Assembly (NCBI RefSeq): GCF_910592395.1
Contig: NC_088320.1
Span: 1,676,001 to 1,736,000 of the forward strand
Direction: 5' to 3'
From: Lineus longissimus
Lineage: Eukaryota > Nemertea > Pilidiophora > Heteronemertea > Lineidae
DNA: 60,000 bases
The notes beneath the pieces were generated by a model. It was not told the DNA's origin and searched no databases. It saw only the letters and a program-made list of their open reading frames with translations. The translations under genes and the position numbers were made by a program. This document shows, in pieces, positions 30,821-45,998 of this stretch. The stretch's first letter is position 1. Every line of letters starts with the position of its first letter.

Positions 30821-31117
30821 CAGGTGAGAATCGATTTGTCCTAGTATTGGTATTAGTGTTTTCTTCTATTGAGACATGTTGTAATAAAGTTGATAATGCC
30901 ACATATCTTTCATGCAACTCACGTAAAAAGAAGCACTTTCCTTTATTGTGATATGATGTCACCAGGTCACCTCTATGAAACCAAGCTATCTCATCAAGTA
31001 ATTCAACCAAATATGGTCAGTGGTCTAACCTTTAGGCTGAACATGCTACAAAGAATCACTGAATATCCAGGCCATTATGGTAGGGAAGCTCACCATCTAT
31101 GCTTTCATGAACACTGG

Positions 31118-31185
31118 AGGGGGAGGGGGATGCTATCGTTATAACACTGGACTTATAATCTAGGTGCTATGGGTTTGAATCTCAA
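31118..31185 (+). repeat. tRNA-like SINE fragment
   Basis: ACACTGGACTTATAATCTAG followed by GTGCTATGGGTTTGAATCTC has the look of a tRNA anticodon arm plus B box (GGGTTTGAATCTC). An A-box-like TATCGTTATAACACTGG lies upstream. No acceptor stem, hence SINE-derived. Confidence 0.5.
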
Positions 31186-34100
31186 GGGCAATACTAACTT
31201 GTACTAGTTGTTTTACAGATCTTAACCATTCCTAAATATTCAGGTCAAGCCATTTGAGACCATTTAGGTAAATGATGAAACCAGCCTCTGGAAAGTTATC
31301 GCACTATGTATGATTGCTTCTCTCTAATAACTAATTGGAAGTGCATACAACTCTGTCATCAAGGGGTGGGAAACCACTTGCATCAAGACAACTCAGCATG
31401 ACCTTCTTGGACAATTTGCTTTAATCTGCAACCTCTTCACAAATTGAACTTGAAGATCATGCTGCAAGAAATCGGTCAAGGGCATTTTTTTCATTTCCGT
31501 GAAAACGTTTTTCCCAATCATTGACATATTCAATTTGCAACGCTTGCAATAAGAAAACGGGCCTCATTTCCTTCCAGGGCTTCGAGAAAAATGTCAGGTA
31601 CTCTTGTTGCTGAATATACACTGCATGTATACACTGTTATGTTAAAAAATATTGAGAGCTTTTAAATTTAAAAGGTTTTTTGGCGGTCACAAATATGTAA
31701 ACCTTAAGTTTTTTTGATGTAAAATGACACTCCCTGATAGCTTTTGAGTTTCCAAAGGTGTAGAATTTAATTTTAATTTTGATATTTCCAAACAGTTGTA
31801 TAAGCTCCAAGAACAGGTAAGAAGTAATCAACAAGTAACGAATGAGACAAGTTATTAATTAGACAACAAAGAGGAAGACCAAACATAGCAAAGAAAATAA
31901 ATGCAAGACGTGACATACCTGAATTCCAGACACCTAATCCAGCAAGAACTCCTAATAACTATGCATACATTCCATAATCATAATCCGACTACAGTCTTTT
32001 GTCACCTTACTCGCGCTGTCACCGACGAAAATCCCCCATTGGTTTTTCTGTCTCCATTTTGAAGAATACATCTTCATATATATATCGTCGCAACAAAAAT
32101 CTCATGTTTCCATCCCTGTACGATAGTAAGATTATCCCCTCCACGAGACAGGAGAGCTGCATACTTTTTGCCATGCCATAAATCGGTGACTTCAGCGTTG
32201 ATCTACGCCTACCTGAAAACACCTCTTGGCCTTTTAAGGATTGGTAGCAAATAAATGGCTCATATCCTTTTAACACTTAACGACTGACAACAGGAATATG
32301 TTACTGTGATTCCTCAGCCTCAAGATCCAATGTGCAAATCCAATTTCAAACCTAACACCCCTGTCAAATACCTAACGGGACCTATTCAAATTTCCTCGGG
32401 AAAGGGGGTCAATTTGAGTTGAAAACTTGTGTGCAAAATTCCCAAGGAAATTCTTCAATGGCCGACTTCTTCTGATGTTGTTTCTAAACCTTCACGTCAG
32501 CTGTCTGACATATCTGTAAATCACCCCCTCAATTAATGAACTGGGAAGGAGGACGTTCTTCCATTGGCAGAACGCACAGAACCAGCTTTTCAACATCAGA
32601 TTTATTTCAACTCAACGGAATCTGAACTAGATTTCTTCATGTAATCAAATCTAAGCGAAGACATTATGATAGATGAGTGAGTATGTTATCCAAAATTTAC
32701 GACCAATCATCACACCAGGCCGCCACTAATGATAATGAAATGGTTGCAAATCGCCACAGAGTGATTATTACGTTGTTACATTGTGGACCAGAGTCTTGTT
32801 TTAATGCATCATTTCATTGGAGGCTACGGTGAAATTTCCTCGGTTTCAACTTGAAGATTTAAAGGTCTTTTACGTTTGCTGAAGTATATATGCTTCAGAG
32901 ATAACCAACTTGAGTGTTAGCAAGGTTAAAAATGTGGATTCTCTCGACACACAACTACTATCCTCTTCGGGGAATTATGCATTGTGATGTTGAATATTTT
33001 TTCCCAGACTTGCCAGACTTACATCAGCAATATCATATTTTCTTCTGGGTCTCTATGGCTCCAAGATTAGGCCTGGGTAAAGAGAGTCAAGTTCCTTTCT
33101 GTCATGAAACCAGGGTCGACTTTGTATAGCTATCATCGATCGCCCGGCGCTTATATTTCAGTGTCGCAATATCAAGAACATATAAAAAAGCTAACGGTTA
33201 TTGGACTGCTAATGGACAAATATTGCAAAATTATCTTTGAATCAACAAAATTCCATCCAGGGGTATCGTGAGGCTCACCATCCAGCAAGAACACAGATTC
33301 CTTTGTTCCATTGTAATGAGACCTTGGGTATGCCGGTGCATTCATCCAAGGGCAACGTTTACATTTATTAATCATTAATTTTGTCAGTTGTTTTATTGTA
33401 GTGTTTCAGCAAACTGATGCTTTTCAAACTGATGAGTACAAATGGCATAACTTTTCCTATTCTTCAGCAAATGGATGCTCCCAGTCCAATATATTCTTCT
33501 AAAATGGGCAATAACAGTGACGAGTTGTGCAAGGAAAAACCTTGCTTCCTAATTCATCGCTAATGAATCGCTAGGGAGCCGGCTTATTCACCTGCGTTTG
33601 GTCCTCAAACATGTCAAATGACGTAATTGACTTGAAAACAACTCGACAATAACATCGATGGATGTCTTTTCAAATCCTATGTCAATTAGTGTCATTTCCA
33701 GTAGGCTATAATAAATTCTTTTATTCGAAAGTCTTCAAGAAGTCAACGTTTTCAAATTCTATAGAAAACAGAACCTTTTGCACATTGACAATTTTGGAGA
33801 GAAATTCAATGATAATTGGGGAGTGTAATACACACCGTTACGACATTCGACAATAATTCCTCGTTTCAGCCAGTTTAAGCTGGCTGTAAAGTTGAAGAGC
33901 AACTTCAAATTGACTGTCAAGTTGAATCAACTCGAACCATCCTTTCTCTTTCACTTGATCTTGAAGTTAAACTAAATTGGATCTGCAAAAAGTCCGAAAT
34001 CTGGAGAAGACACTACCAGTTCAAGCAAAACTGGTCAAATCTGTAAAGAAAGAACTTGTCCACAAAGCTCCCTACAAACAAATGATTACTATAGTTGTTC

Positions 34101-37100
34101 TAACTCTGGTAAGACTTGACCAGATTATTCTCAGCTCATATCATTGGTTATCATTGCAGTTCCCTGCAATGAAAATCTCTTGATTGTCGGCTACTGAAGA
34201 TATGTTCCCATAATCATTAACTGGAAAGAGACCCGAGCAAATCGAGTATCACAGTTGGATGTGTTAATTAACTAGCACTCCATCTCCTTGATGCGGGTTT
34301 TAATTGTCTCCGACGTCTCAATTACGCTTATAAACCTGGGAAATGTGCAGGAATATTGAAGATCGATGTTCTACAGAGCAGTCTAACGGATGTTCACCAT
34401 GTTCACATATGTGTGGCTGGGGGTCATTTCCCAGCAGCAATAGTCAAGGTCCTTTTCTTATCAGCCATGGATATTGACAATAAGTCATTGACAAAAATAT
34501 TTAGTCAACTTTCAAAAAAGGAGTATCCAGAGATCACTGTGCACTGAATACATTAAGTTTACATAGTTCTAGTGAAAAATTGTCTGTCTGTGTACATTTG
34601 CACATGCATCAGAAAAACTCATACTGATACTTGTTGAATGATGTAAGTGCCTACCCAATATCATATCGAGTCACACCACCTAGAAGTCTCCCCCCAACGA
34701 ACATGATGAAACAGCAATTATTAACACATTGCAGCATCCACCCACTGAACGAATACTTCCATTGAAGAAATACTCCAACAGCAGTTGCTTTATTTGCTAA
34801 TCTCTTAGAGGTGTTTGCCGTCACACTCAAACATCGCATCACATGGTCAGTCATCAAGTCAATTGCTGTAGAGGGTCGGTTATGTCAATATAAAGACAAT
34901 TGGTTCATTCTAACGGAGTACAATCGATTTCTAAAGGGAAATCAGAGAAATTGAAGAATGGTTATTTAATGAGGAAAATGCAATGCTTGATTGGTATCTA
35001 ATGCAGCATTTACAGCATGTCCAAAGGTCTCCTTGGTAGTCGTGGTACTTGGAACTTATGAACTTATCACAACTTGTGAACTTATCACACTGGCTAGTCT
35101 GACTCAGAGGCCATTATAGCTAATGAACCCACATTTGAAATTTATCATTTTACAGAATGAAGAATCTTTCATGAACAACATGTGAAAATGATGATTAGAC
35201 TGAATATCCAATGCCGTTCCAATGATAATCAAGTACCTTGTTTTGCCATTTAAACGGGTTAAAAAATGAGCCTTTTCGTAAAGTAAAGATTTCCAATTTC
35301 CATGAAGAATGGAACGTTTTAACCAACAGTAATATGTTTGCAAACAATTTTTCATGAAATCAATACTCCCACTTTTAATCTAACCCAAATATTGATGAAA
35401 CAAGAACTGTGTCTTCCTTTTCATCCACTACCTACAGACTTATGGTCAAAGACACAAAACACACCATCTTGACAATATGCCAGCTCCTTTGTCCTGATCA
35501 GTCATAATGCTCCATGTTTGATGTCTTTGTGAGCAAGCCACGTTGACATTTGCTCCCGCAGCGAGCCAGAATCTATGCCATAGGTTACAGAGGTAAGAAG
35601 GCCCCCGAATATTGAGAAATCAGCAGGCGTTTGAGATTGAGATCCGAGTCAGCCCCCTGATTGTGCTCAACCCACCTGCAGGTTACTGGGAATCTACAAG
35701 TGGGCAGGATGGATTAACCATTTACCATTTTGCCAGGTATGTGGCAAGAGGACACCCTGTGAGGATATCAAGTCATGTGCCACTGTGCCAGCATTGTCAT
35801 TGGCTATAGGATGCATTGGGATATACACCGAAGGTAACCTGGATTTACAATACTTGTTTGGCCCTGATGTCACCATCAATCAATTTCTGGGTATGTGGCT
35901 AATGGGCTTTACGGAAGATCTTCTGATCTGTGTTCTGTTCAGGAGTATTGCTTATTGCTTACTTTCGATAATGGCAGCTGTAACAAGTAAAATTTAATCT
36001 GAGTTGTTGTTCTCACCAAGGTCTGCAAGAAAACCGCTGAAGCACTACTAAGACTTTCAAGTGGGCTTTGAGTGAAGTTGCTGCTATTCTGACATTTGGT
36101 ATCGATTTCTCTCAAGGGATCCCCAGTAGGCTTAAGAATCATATTCAATGGGAGTTCCTCCTTCAGGCCTACGAATTCAATATCTGCTATATGATTGTCC
36201 TATAACTGTCCTGTGGGTATTGCTGTAGGTTGAAGAATCATGTTTCTATCAGAGTTGGTTCGAAGGATATATACTTTGCAATTTTGTCTCCAAGAAGACT
36301 CAGTTTAACATGTTTTTGGGCTGCAACTAGCTTTAAGATAAAACAGCCTGACTACCGAACACTGCCAATTTTTCATCGATTTACATCAGTTTGACAAAAT
36401 TCATGGTCAATTTCAAAGAACTTTCTTATATAAGCAAGGCACGTGTCTAAGACACCATTCCTAGATCTGGGCCTGTTTCTTGCACCAATGTTCACGTACA
36501 TGTAGTTTTTTTTCTTCACTAAAACCTCAACTGAGGGACCAAACCTTGATTAATGAACTGTGGATGTGAGTACAATATAGAAGGTGAGGCATTCCAATAA
36601 ATTATTCACAATGCCTAGATAGGCTACAAGCACGGGGGATAGGCAAAAAATCCGCACCAAGCATCAAATATTCATCAAATGGGGTGGTAGATGGTTTCTT
36701 CGGATAATTAAAATCAGCTCACTAAAGGCAGGGAAAAGACGTTATTGAAAGATAGAATAAGAAAAAGTTTTTTTTCTCTTCTTCTCATTTTGAAAATTAA
36801 AATCTTTGCTGATGCAAGATTGATTTTATTTCTTGTGACAATGACATGAAGGATTCTTAGCTAGCAAAAATTGAAAGCAGCATTGGAAGCACAGCAACCA
36901 GCCCATGATCTGAAGTGATTGTGTCTTGTGAATCTCTCAAGAAAATGATTTGAACTATTCCGGCAACTATCATACACACCAGTTGAAAGTGATGCTTGTG
37001 GGCCACCCACTGATTCTTCCACGCCCACTCCCTAAAGATATTCAAGCATCAAATATGAGACAAAAGTTACAAAACTTCACAAACAATACTGACTCATCTG

Positions 37101-38133
37101 TAGAACTTTTTGATGAGACAAATAATTCTTAGTTCGACCTTTAAACCTGTAGAGTACATTGCTACTACTTGGTCCCTGATGCCACCATAAATCACCCTCA
37201 ACTTCTCTTGATATAAAGGGCCTGGGAAATTTGCTTACACTTTGTTTGCGAGGGGCTTTGAGATATGTTACCGAGCTAAAAATGGTTTTAACTTTTGTTT
37301 TGTAGTTCCTTCACAAAGACATATGTTAGCCGATAGAAAAATACCATATCCATATCTAAAGGCTTTGACACTTTGTACGATAATCTGACTAGCGTCACAT
37401 GAATATGATTTTCTTCTGACATTTATCATTTTTGTTTAGTGTAAGAGATTAGGCATTCTTTAGTGACAGGGTTTGCTCTGTCGAGTTTTATAGATGAAAA
37501 GTTAAATCGATTCTGGAAAACACAACAGTCTAAAAAACATTTGTTTGTTGGGTAATCCCATTTTGTACCATTATAAACAATTACTAAGTTTTTTTAAACG
37601 CATCCGTATTCTGAAGGTAATTAGAAAAAATATGGTCCTCTCCAGTACCTAGACACACTTATGTTATGAAAATGTACCTGTGGAGTGGTGTTTCTCGATC
37701 CTTTTACACAACAGCACTGATGAATTCCTTCCCTTTTCCCTTATGTGTTTAGCCAAAGAACGTGCTTGCAGCCCGTGCAGGTGCTTCTGACATCCAACAG
37801 ACTGTTTATAAGAAACACTATCCTCACAAGCTTGCATTGACACGACCCTGGATCTACCGTTCTTGATGTCTAAGATAACAGAGAAACCATATTGTAAAAA
37901 GCTTGTTTTCGTGAAAGTATTTTCAACAATATATCTGTAATACTATATTTCACCTATATTTCTGTAATACTAGTTTTTTAAGCAAGAAACTATACAAGTA
38001 AGAAAGAGCTATCAATAATAGGTACAGTACCATATGATTGAAGCAAACAGTCTACATGAAAAGTGGAATCTCAGTCAACTATCTTGGGACCATTTTTAGG
38101 TACTCTTGGGGGGTCCCCAGACCCACATGCAAC

Positions 38134-38156
38134 GGGGGGGGGGGGGGGGGGGGGGG
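38134..38156 (+). repeat. Run of 23 guanines
   Basis: Uninterrupted G tract flanked by GGGGGGTCCCC upstream. Able to form G-quadruplexes and prone to length error in sequencing. Confidence 0.95.
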
Positions 38157-38989
38157 TACCCGGCAGACTGCCACATCTATTCATCTCAGATGACCCTTTA
38201 CCCACTCCCACACTCAGATATTGGTACCTAGTTCAACTAACCCGAGGGCCCTGGGCTGCCGGTCTATTAGGAAAAAGGCAAAGAGTTGACACTTAACCTT
38301 ACACAAATAAACATCATGTCACATCTGAAATGCGATGACCATACTGCACGGATCATGCTACATGTATACCCGACACAGATTAAGTAAAACAAAACCTCTT
38401 TATGCAGACCTTCTAGACCGATCATGCCATCTCTGACACCAACGCCCTACTATACCATCCTTAATGATTGTTTCGCGTGTCTTGTAGCCTTCATTAATTA
38501 GCAGGATTATGTTATAATGGACAAGGTAGATTGGGGCTCGATAGGAAAACTAGAATGTGTGCAAAAGAATGAGAGAATGAACACACCATGAACTACAGAC
38601 ATGGCTCACTGATAATGGGAAAATCGTACACTGGTAGACTTTACATATTGCTACCTCCAACCATCGCAGTGGTACAGAATCTGAGTCAAATCGATGTTAA
38701 AATGATGATCTAAAAAACAGAATATCAAAATTCCCATTTAATCTTGTATCGGTGTTGGGGAATAAGATTGAGTTGAATTTAGCCCTAAGCATGAGCAATC
38801 TGGCAAACAGAGCTCCAGGAAATGGAAATGAACATATTAAAGTTGAACCAGCAAGATACTTAAAGGTGAGTCCAGTGGTTGCGTGGTTGTGCAATGGCTG
38901 TAGCAACATTTGATTTATACACAAAGCCAGACTTTCACTAAAACGCTATTTCAGTTCAACTTTCACCTTCAACTTCATGAAATATCTTA

Positions 38990-39150
38990 GTTGGTGTCCC
39001 GATTTTAACCTAGTCTGCAAAATTTGCAGACTAGGTTAAAATCAAGACACCTTTTAACATAGTCTTCAAAATTTGCAGACTAGGTTAAAATCAAGACACC
39101 TTTTAACCTAGTCTGCAAAATTTGCAGACTAGGTTAAAATCAGGACACCA
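38990..39150. repeat. Array of three ~40-bp palindromes inside outer inverted repeats
   Basis: 39002-39042 is a perfect 41-bp palindrome (arms ATTTTAACCTAGTCTGCAAA, one central base). Near 39052-39090 and 39101-39140 the same palindrome recurs, the second with arm changes, linked by TCAAGACACC. The whole is bounded by TTGGTGTCC at the left and GGACACCAA at the right, so the block itself is an inverted repeat, as in a nested or multiplied MITE. It would form strong hairpins. Confidence 0.9.
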
Positions 39151-41332
39151 ACAAGTCTTATGTTCAACGTTTGAGAGAGGTTTCTCCTATCTTGCTTTCT
39201 TTGTAAGAAATAATTAAAACCGTGACAAGGTTTCAAATGTAATTTTTCTTTCCAGTAGACCCTTTTGATGATTCCATATGCTGAAGAAGACGTGATTTCA
39301 TTACACAGGACTGGAGAATCAGTTCTTTTAATGTCTGATTCCATTTGAGCATTTTCCTTCTGCGATCGCCAACATGGCAAAACCAGATTAATACCCAAAG
39401 TTGAAAGCAGAAGTATCGTCAAGTTGCCGATCTCACCAGCAGGTAATTTTAATCACCAAATAATGAGCAGTTGAGTAAACTTTCGTTGCAGCAAGGAAAT
39501 GCTGTTTTGAAATCAGTCCGGTCGTAGCTTATTTGCCATAACAGAGTCAACAGCATGAAATCTCCAGCACCAATTCCACCATAATCATACCCTAAAGTAA
39601 AATCACAGTTAGATAAAAACACTAACGGATTAAAAAACGTGAAAAAGCGCATCCTAATTCAATTTGTAAAGGCGACAACTTCTACACCCACTTTTCTACA
39701 TCCAAACAAAGAAGATCAACTGGTTAATTGGCAGATTACACCAATTAGTCATCTATTTTTGACAAGAAGCTTCAGTTCTGGAAAATGCCACTGGCATTCT
39801 TATGAAAAAATATAATGTGGTTTATGTGCTGTTGAAATGAAGTGGAGAAAGATAACGATTCCATCTGGAGAGCCTGGAAGGCATGCCTTATTGTACAGTC
39901 ATCAGTCGTGTTTCTACTGATAAAAGTGTATTTTCTGCCAAATACAAGAATCAAGACAACAACTAATGTGAAAGCTTAACCAACTGAATGCAGAAGAGGA
40001 AGAAGAGGTTCGTGAAAAATGACCCCAAGTGAGATGAAGACACAACATTACCTCGATATTGACAAATAGAGGCATTGTAATTCTGTAAACGTCGCCACCA
40101 TCAATTCCTATAGGCATTAATCATTGGGGTATCAAGAATCAGGGCGAACATATTTCAGTTTGCGGTATTGAATAGTGACATAACAAGACTCAATAACAGA
40201 ACATTCCTCCAGAACTTTACATTGCCATGGCAGATTTTTCACCATCATTCAATGGCAATTCTGCGGAACACCTCACTTGGGCGCTAAACCTCATTAATCT
40301 CAAAACGTGTCATGCTATTCGAGTAAATCAGCAATGACAGATTGGAATCTAAGGATGCTACAGATGTGATGGAGACGTTTTAGAGCTCTCTCACGGTTCA
40401 TTAGAGACATTTTAACTGTTAAACGGTTTAAGTGTTTGAAAGACCATTGAAAAGTTGTCTACTAGTTCTTTTTTGGTGTGGCATTTGTGATGTAGCATAT
40501 AACAAGTAATAGAAGGAAGCTCGTTCAATTTTAATTTGCCAACTATAAGCAAGGGGCATAAAATATTTGGTACAACTATGAACCAAGATGTTACGTTGAA
40601 TAGACAAGATAGTGGAACCTCTCTCACTCCTCTATTCAGGATGCTGATTTTGGTCGGCACCATAATTCTTTCTATCTAATGAGATCTTCATAATCAGTTG
40701 CCTGTCACAATAATATCCTTCAAAGAGGTTCCACTGTGAATAGATATAACTGCACCCCATGCAGTAGAACAGAATGGCAACAGCAACTCAATCCTGATAT
40801 GTCAAATATTGGCATGGTTTCTTTCCCCAGGGCACTCCGCAATACGAGACAACGATATGACATTACATGTAAACAATGTAACTTCTAATTGATCCGAATT
40901 TTATGAATATACTTGTTAGTCATAAGCATCCTGCTAATAAAAATGGAATAATAACAAGTATAAACTTGAAAGCCCAGCCTCAACTAAGCAGACGAAAGTT
41001 TCAATTAGACCAGCAAATTGTTAAATGTCGTTAAAAGTTAATATTTCCAGGAACAATACCACATCTTCGAGGAATGCTAATATGCTACTGGAGTTTTCTT
41101 TTGATTACCCCAGCCCTTGAGTAAACATTGCCGAGTTTGTTTTGAACTTTCATAATTGGCCGAGGGAACAAAGTATAGACCAACTTCTTGGTACTTCTGT
41201 TTGTAACACTCTGCCGAAAACACCATATGATAGATTTTTTACGAGAGTTCTGGTAACATCCCAATCTAGCAAATGAAATGTTGAAGTTAGCTTCACCATG
41301 GTGAAATATGAATTCACCATGGTACACCTTTT

Positions 41333-41535
41333 CTTTAGTCGAAAAAGTCTGTTTACTCGGTGAAAAAAGTATTTGGACTTTGTTAAAAAATTCGGAAAAA
41401 AAAAAAAAATTTCAAAGTCAAAAATTTTTGGGACTGATGATGTTTCTTCAATTTGAGCAAAAAAGAAAATTTCAAAAAAAAATTTCAAAAAATTTTTTCA
41501 CAAGGCGTTCACAAATTTTCACAAACATTTTTCAC
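41333..41535 (+). repeat. A/T-rich dispersed family member
   Basis: A 14-A run (41396-41409) followed by TTTCAAAGTCAAAAATTTTT and GGGACTGATGATGTTTCTTC, then AATTTGAGCAAAAAAG. The same order of blocks occurs at 58190-58270. Confidence 0.8.
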
Positions 41536-44500
41536 ATGGCCTTTTCATTATTTTGATAACACACAAAGTCCTTCCATCTCAAGAGTTGAACTAAGCTATT
41601 CCCAGAGGTTACCATGTCCAGAGGTCTGCTGTGTAGTTGCCTGAAAGTTGCAAATTATCTAGTCTCATGTGTGGCAGGCATAACTCGATAAGTGCCTAAC
41701 CCAAGTACACTACATCGATCAGCATCATTTCCTACCTTTCCCCGACAAGGCCTTTTCATTATTGTGAAGAATCTCGATTACTTCCAACATTTGGTCAAAT
41801 TTCCAATGTCAATTTGGCCGTGATTGTTTCTCATAAATCAAAGTTGACATCTCCGTCGTGATTGGTTAGGATTTTGATGATTATTTAGGGAGCACGTGGA
41901 GTAATAACACTTCATAAAACCATGTATATTAATTGTGAATAGTGACTTTGTATTGTCGGAGTAATATGATTGGTTCGGAGAGAAAAAATAATGATGTGAA
42001 GGAGCTAGACACTTTAGGCGGAAGTCAGCCATGGTTTACCTACAATTTGTGATTTATGCCAGGAATAAACAATTTAGTGCTGCATTTTTCATCATTTTCT
42101 TTTGCAGGGGTAGACACACAGAGCCGGATGGAAAGGAAACACTGAGGACATTTTTTAGTCTCTCTGAGACAGTTAGCCTCTGGAGTAGAGACATCCTAAC
42201 ACCCCATGTGCAGCAGCTCACTTGAAGGTCCAGGCTGAAGGCTGGATCTGTCGTGGACATAAGCTGCATGCCTCAGGATTTTGTTTCATAGGTTGGGTGC
42301 CTTGGGTGAATACCTCTGGATGGTTTAGGGTGCTGGGGTATCATTTGCATGCTAAACCTCTCCAACATTTCCCTTATTGTAAGAGAGGTGACATTTCCCC
42401 AAACTCCACATGCCTGCCTGGAGGTGAAATCCTTACTACAACCTCCACCAGACTTTATCAATGGCAATATCCGTTCATTATCACTACCCCTTCAGGACAA
42501 ATAAACACTTATTGCTTTATTGACAATCCTGATGACCCTCCCAAGAGAACCAAATCGCAGCAAAATGATCACCAGCGTCGATTTAGACTTAACTTTATTA
42601 TTTCGAGAAGTGGTTCTCTGCGATCGAGAGATAAAGAGAGTTACTGACTACTTAGGTAGAATAGGATGACATTGGTCCTAAATGATCTTAATTAATTGGG
42701 GATAAACAAGACTGGTTGTCATTCCGTGGGGATTTCACGAGACGTGACGGCACAAGCAGTAGTGGTTGAAGTCTTTAGCTCCGTAGCTGAGGTGTGCCAT
42801 GAAGATGACTGTGTTGCATGTGGAGACCAAATTTATCACATTGCAGTTACTATGGTCCTCATTAATCATTGGAGAGGCGGGCCACTGGATGATAGGACCA
42901 GTGTAACCCTGGGGCCTAGGGGACAGGGATTCGATTGGATGGGTTGGGGACCGAAGAGGCTCAGGTGCTAAGGCAGAATATATTAGTCTTACTATAGTAG
43001 TACTCACAAAAGAGGTATTATTGGTGCAGTGATCTGCAATATTTATCACATGAGACAAAGATATTACGTTGACGGTGGTCACAGTAGATACCTGCAACAA
43101 GAATCAGACTTCGTTTCTATCTCATAAACATTAAATTCAGGGATTTTAAGTCGTATCCACTGAGAAGTGATATTAGCATCTCTCATCATACTCATAGTTG
43201 TTGCAGGTTGCATTGATACAAATCTCTCGCTTGCAGGGTGCTTAGTAACAAAACATTATGACCAGTTTGCTAAAATAGGAAACCAGAAAGCCTAGACAGG
43301 CACACAAAAGTGGGAATATGAGGAAGGAGCACAACTACAACAACAACATCAATCAAGATCGAGTGACAAAGTAACATATCAGAGATTTCCGAAAGACGGG
43401 AAACGTGATTGCGGAATATGAGTATTTTGATGAAAGAAGTAGCCTTGGTGTCTGTATACATATAGACGGTATCAGTTGGTAGTCGATGAAGGATCTAATC
43501 TCGAGTTGGGGGATCGGATTGTGGCCGTGAAAAGGACTTGGATAATACTAATATAGAATGGTTTCAGTCTTTGTCAATCACAGCATTGAAAATGGAAGGA
43601 CATCAAGAAGTGTTCCATACTCTAAGGATTGCCTGAATTATCAGACAGTACCGTGATAGACACGCCACTAGCTCTGCCAAGTATGGGCCAAGTCAATGGG
43701 TCTGGACTATTCTCACAATTGTGGAACACTTTCGGTCTCCTGCACTTGGTGGCTTTTATCCCCTGGACCAATAGTTAAACTATCCAAAATGTTTACCTCT
43801 TGACATGTGTTTTTGACGGAGGCCTGATGGCACACAGTGGAAATGACTTTCAAAAAATGGATAATATAGGACATTATCAAAGTGTTACTTTCCATGTCGA
43901 ACTCTACTACAAATGTGTACTGAATATGGAATATGCTGCTCCCTCCAAGTTTGAATCAACATGTTAAGAGGAACGTCTTGTAACGATTGATGAGCTCTTC
44001 ATGTCGTGATGTTGGCTTACGAGACTCTACTGGTGCAGCACCGTCCAATTAAGATAGATTTATGGCTCCGACTAAAACACGTATTTGCTATTGAGGAAAA
44101 GAGCATCTAACCCGCTGAAAAGAGATTCTTGAAATACAGCGTCAGTGCTTAAGATTCCTTTCCAGATTATCGGTTTACATCAAAAAGGTCCAAAGCATCT
44201 GTGAAAATGTTGTAGTTTACAGTGTCTTGATTCTAATGAAACTCACTTAAAATCAAAACTTTGCACAGACTTTGGCAATCCTTTGTCTACTGTTAAACTG
44301 TAATGAATTTCCCATCAGGTCTCATACAAACACCAGAACAATAATAGGGAATCTATTGAAATATTGTCCAATGCAAATAAAATGTTTTCATTGGTATTGT
44401 ATTGCCTTAAAAGCCTTATGTGGCTTCAGTTAACAATATCAATTTGTTTATGATTCATGATTGTGAGTGAAAATGTATTACTTTTATCAAGTTTTTCTGT

Positions 44501-45998
44501 CATGAGCCATCTGGTTTCATTGCCAGAGTTGGGGTAGTTCTAGTGATTGCCGTAGCACTCAGATTATAAAAATGTTGCCAGACATGGAGGGCGACATGGC
44601 ATCCCCCTTGTATGGGAACCCAGTCAACACCGACATTTAGGGAAGTTGGACAATATGAAAATAACGTGGTGATGATGTCAGATGATGGTAAATCCTGCCA
44701 GGAACTTCCTGAGATTAAAGTGAAAAGTCATCAACTTATCAATTTCCATACTTGGGTATGGTGGTAAAAGCATTTGGCCTATTAATAAACAGCAACTAAT
44801 GGAGATTGACCTGATCACGTTTGCGGTAGGACGTGTTCCTCAATCACCAGTAAGTTCAAGTGTGTTGCGCCCATGTTATAAGAGTATAATGGGCAACACT
44901 TCAACATACTTCTTCCAACTGGTAATGGTCGAAGTTTTACTAAATCTAGTTAGAACGGATGACTTCGTATTCAAGACACATGACACTAGGATTTAACAAA
45001 TTACTTGCAAATTAACCCTCTTCTTCACCCACAACAACGTCTGTTCCTTCTCTTGTTGACTGCTCCTCTAGAAGTTGGGTGCAATTTCTAACGAATTATT
45101 CATTCAAGTATCATCAGCACTTCTCTACTGATTTGAGCTCATTGTACGAGAATTTCATCATGATTTCGTCAACAAATCAGCAGAGCAGAGCAGAGCTGAT
45201 TTGTGACATCTTTTATGGCACTTTCAGGATTAGATTGGACCCTTTTAATGTCCAAAACATGTCTCAGGAGGTCAAATTAACCCCCACCTTAGCCCTAAAA
45301 AAGTATGTTCGCATGTTTGCATGTGATTCAGGATACACTGTACTGCCTGTCCTCATCATCATCAGCACCATTTCTTGACATGGAACTTACTCAATAGAAA
45401 TGTTAGTCGAGGCATCTCTTTGGAGCAAAGTATGTATAGCTGCTGGTTCCTTGGGTTCTTTTGTAAAAGAAGTGCCTTACCAGGACTCTTAGAAACCTAG
45501 ATAGTGACAAACAGACAGCGACCCAAACATATTTTTTATGTCTCTAAACATAGTCTTAATCCTTCCTTCTTCAGGCATGCTCATATGATCATAAAACATC
45601 TTGGTGCAACTTGACTTTCTACAACCAACAAGTGTTTCAATAAAGTCTGGGGACTCCTCACACATGTATATTGCCAAGATATCGACAGTTGAGTTATTGT
45701 TGTAACTCGGAAAATTTATTAAATTTTTGCTACAGCGCGTGTGTACGAGTGTTGCTAAAAGTCATTGCGTGTGAGATAAAAGTTTCCAAGAATCCAGTAT
45801 GATGAGCATATAAGGAGGAAATTGGCGGCGTCTCTTCGGTTTGATGGTTAAGAGACACATCAGCGAGTACACTTCATAGCCAGTCAGTTTGAATTAACTC
45901 AGTTCGGCTGAAAATTAAACAAATGGGGGATTGATTTATATCAAGCTCTTAGCGATTAGAAAAATCTAGCAAGAAACCGCAATGAAAGGTGCAACGGA

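Larger units (their letters stand above)
30821..38989. other. Non-coding stretch, mostly unique sequence
   Basis: No supported gene. Contains a tRNA-like SINE (31118-31185) and a 23-G run (38134-38156); the remainder is AT-rich with only short chance open frames. Confidence 0.6.

Noticed and set aside
38063-38296. 77-codon open frame with polyglycine
   Set aside because: Created by the 23-G run; no other sign of coding.
42222-42647. 141-codon plus-strand open frame, the longest outside the THSD7-like gene
   Set aside because: No domain, motif or repeat I recognise, unremarkable composition and no clear splice or start context; length is compatible with chance in 35 kb.
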